Shown here piece after piece: positions 5,469 through 6,023 of a stretch of DNA of 6,023 nucleotides (positions within the stretch are counted from its first letter, which is position 1; each line of letters opens with the position of its first letter). The translations under genes and the position numbers were made by a program. The DNA is from Novosphingobium sp. (lineage in GTDB: Bacteria > Pseudomonadota > Alphaproteobacteria > Sphingomonadales > Sphingomonadaceae). Under the pieces are notes generated by a model. That model had not been told where the DNA came from. It was given only the letters and a program-made list of their open reading frames with translations, and did no database searches. The stretch is taken from positions 2,619 through 8,641 of the forward strand of contig JAJTFU010000135.1 in assembly GCA_021299075.1 (NCBI GenBank), in the 5' to 3' direction.

Positions 5469-6023
5469 GACGGCGCCGATGGCGACCTGGCGCGGATGAC
5501 CGGCCGGACCAGCCCGATCGGCGAGATGGTTGACGGCGTCTGCGACTATGCCAGCCATATCGTGCTCTACCTGATCCTGGGTGCGGTGCTGGCGGGTGAA
5601 ACCGGGTTCTTCAGTGGCAGCACCGGCTGGATCCTGCTGGTCGTCGCGGGGGTAAGCCACGCGGTGCAGTCCAACCACGTCGAGGTCCAGCGGCGCCAGT
5701 ACCAGTGGTATGTCTATGGCACGCCGTGGATCCGTCACAGCCATGGCCAGGCCGGCTCCGCGACAAGCAAGAGCCTGTTTGGGGTCTTCGTCTCGGCCTA
5801 TCTCAACGCTGCCAGCGGAATGACCCCGCACGCGCTACGGATCGACGCTGCGGTCGATGCGGCCAAGGGCGATCCGGCCCGCCTCGCCGAAATCGCCGCC
5901 GCCGTTCGCGCCGAGGCGCCGCCCTTGCTGTTCATGTGCAAGGTGCTCGGTCCCAATCCGCGCGCGATCGTGCTGGGGCTGTCGATGTTCGCCGGCACGC
6001 CGCTGTACTACATGATCTACCAG
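5469..6023 (+). pseudogene. CDP-alcohol phosphatidyltransferase family protein, N-terminus missing, runs off window
   Basis: Membrane enzyme family that transfers a phospho-alcohol group from a CDP-linked donor (phosphatidylinositol-phosphate, phosphatidylglycerophosphate or DIPP synthases). The complete signature D-x2-DG-x2-AR-x8-G-x3-D-x3-D is visible from Asp at 5469 through DGDLAR to Asp at 5532 and 5544. Two hydrophobic segments follow (about 5550-5605 and 5626-5665), then a hydrophilic region with TPWIRHSH and a final LFMCKVLG...LGLSMFAG part that leaves the window. In this family at least one or two membrane helices precede the signature, but here an in-frame TAA (5451-5453) lies 15 bases before it and no upstream sequence in any frame resembles the missing part. 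An in-frame ATG at 5496 would lose the metal-binding Asp residues. As given the gene is therefore broken. Its place beside ino1 and the IPCT-like gene suggests inositol-1-phosphate or CDP-inositol as substrate, making it the partner of those two enzymes. Confidence 0.7.

Noticed and set aside
5430..5831. 133-codon minus-strand open frame over the CDP-alcohol transferase
   Set aside because: The plus strand carries the complete CDP-alcohol transferase motif; the antisense translation has no family features.
1..6023. tRNA, rRNA, CRISPR array, insertion sequence or attachment site
   Set aside because: Looked for and not seen: no regularly spaced repeats, no transposase-like frame with terminal inverted repeats, and no cloverleaf-like conserved segments.

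Overview
The window comes from a high-GC alphaproteobacterium, most likely a sphingomonad (Sphingomonadaceae or Erythrobacteraceae). This is inferred from the GC-rich codon use, the style of the lasso-peptide-type genes, the DUF2141 protein and the inositol genes. No rRNA, tRNA, CRISPR array or insertion sequence is visible.

Left part (1-2594): a damaged end of what looks like a lasso-peptide (RiPP) biosynthesis cluster. It opens inside an HPr-kinase-like gene that is open from the window edge to about position 548. There its similarity stops abruptly and about 207 bases of antisense sequence follow (544-750), encoding the N-terminal part of an asparagine-synthetase-like lasso cyclase. A short unidentified sense-strand C-terminus comes next (752-877), then an intact ABC exporter (894-2594) with a fused membrane domain and ATPase, the usual exporter (D protein) of such clusters. 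No precursor peptide, B protein or complete cyclase is present.

Middle (2595-3979): a small secreted DUF2141 protein on the plus strand has its own leader region. It converges, with a 3-base gap, on a minus-strand nucleotidyltransferase whose motifs resemble the cytidylyltransferase domain of archaeal IPCT/DIPPS enzymes (CTP:inositol-1-phosphate cytidylyltransferase).

Right part (4055-6023): a full-length prokaryotic-type inositol-1-phosphate synthase (minus strand) with a probable terminator behind it and a promoter/operator region in front. A plus-strand CDP-alcohol phosphatidyltransferase follows. Its complete catalytic motif begins right after an in-frame stop, so the N-terminal part is missing, and the gene runs off the window edge.

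Together the right-hand genes suggest a CDP-inositol or inositol-phospholipid route: glucose-6-phosphate to inositol-1-phosphate (Ino1), activation to CDP-inositol (the nucleotidyltransferase), then transfer by a CDP-alcohol transferase. The known thermophile enzymes fuse the last two activities; here they are split. Three abrupt breaks in homology (about 545, 751 and 5468) mean that either the locus is rearranged or the assembled sequence is chimeric. This should be settled before the gene disruptions are interpreted biologically.
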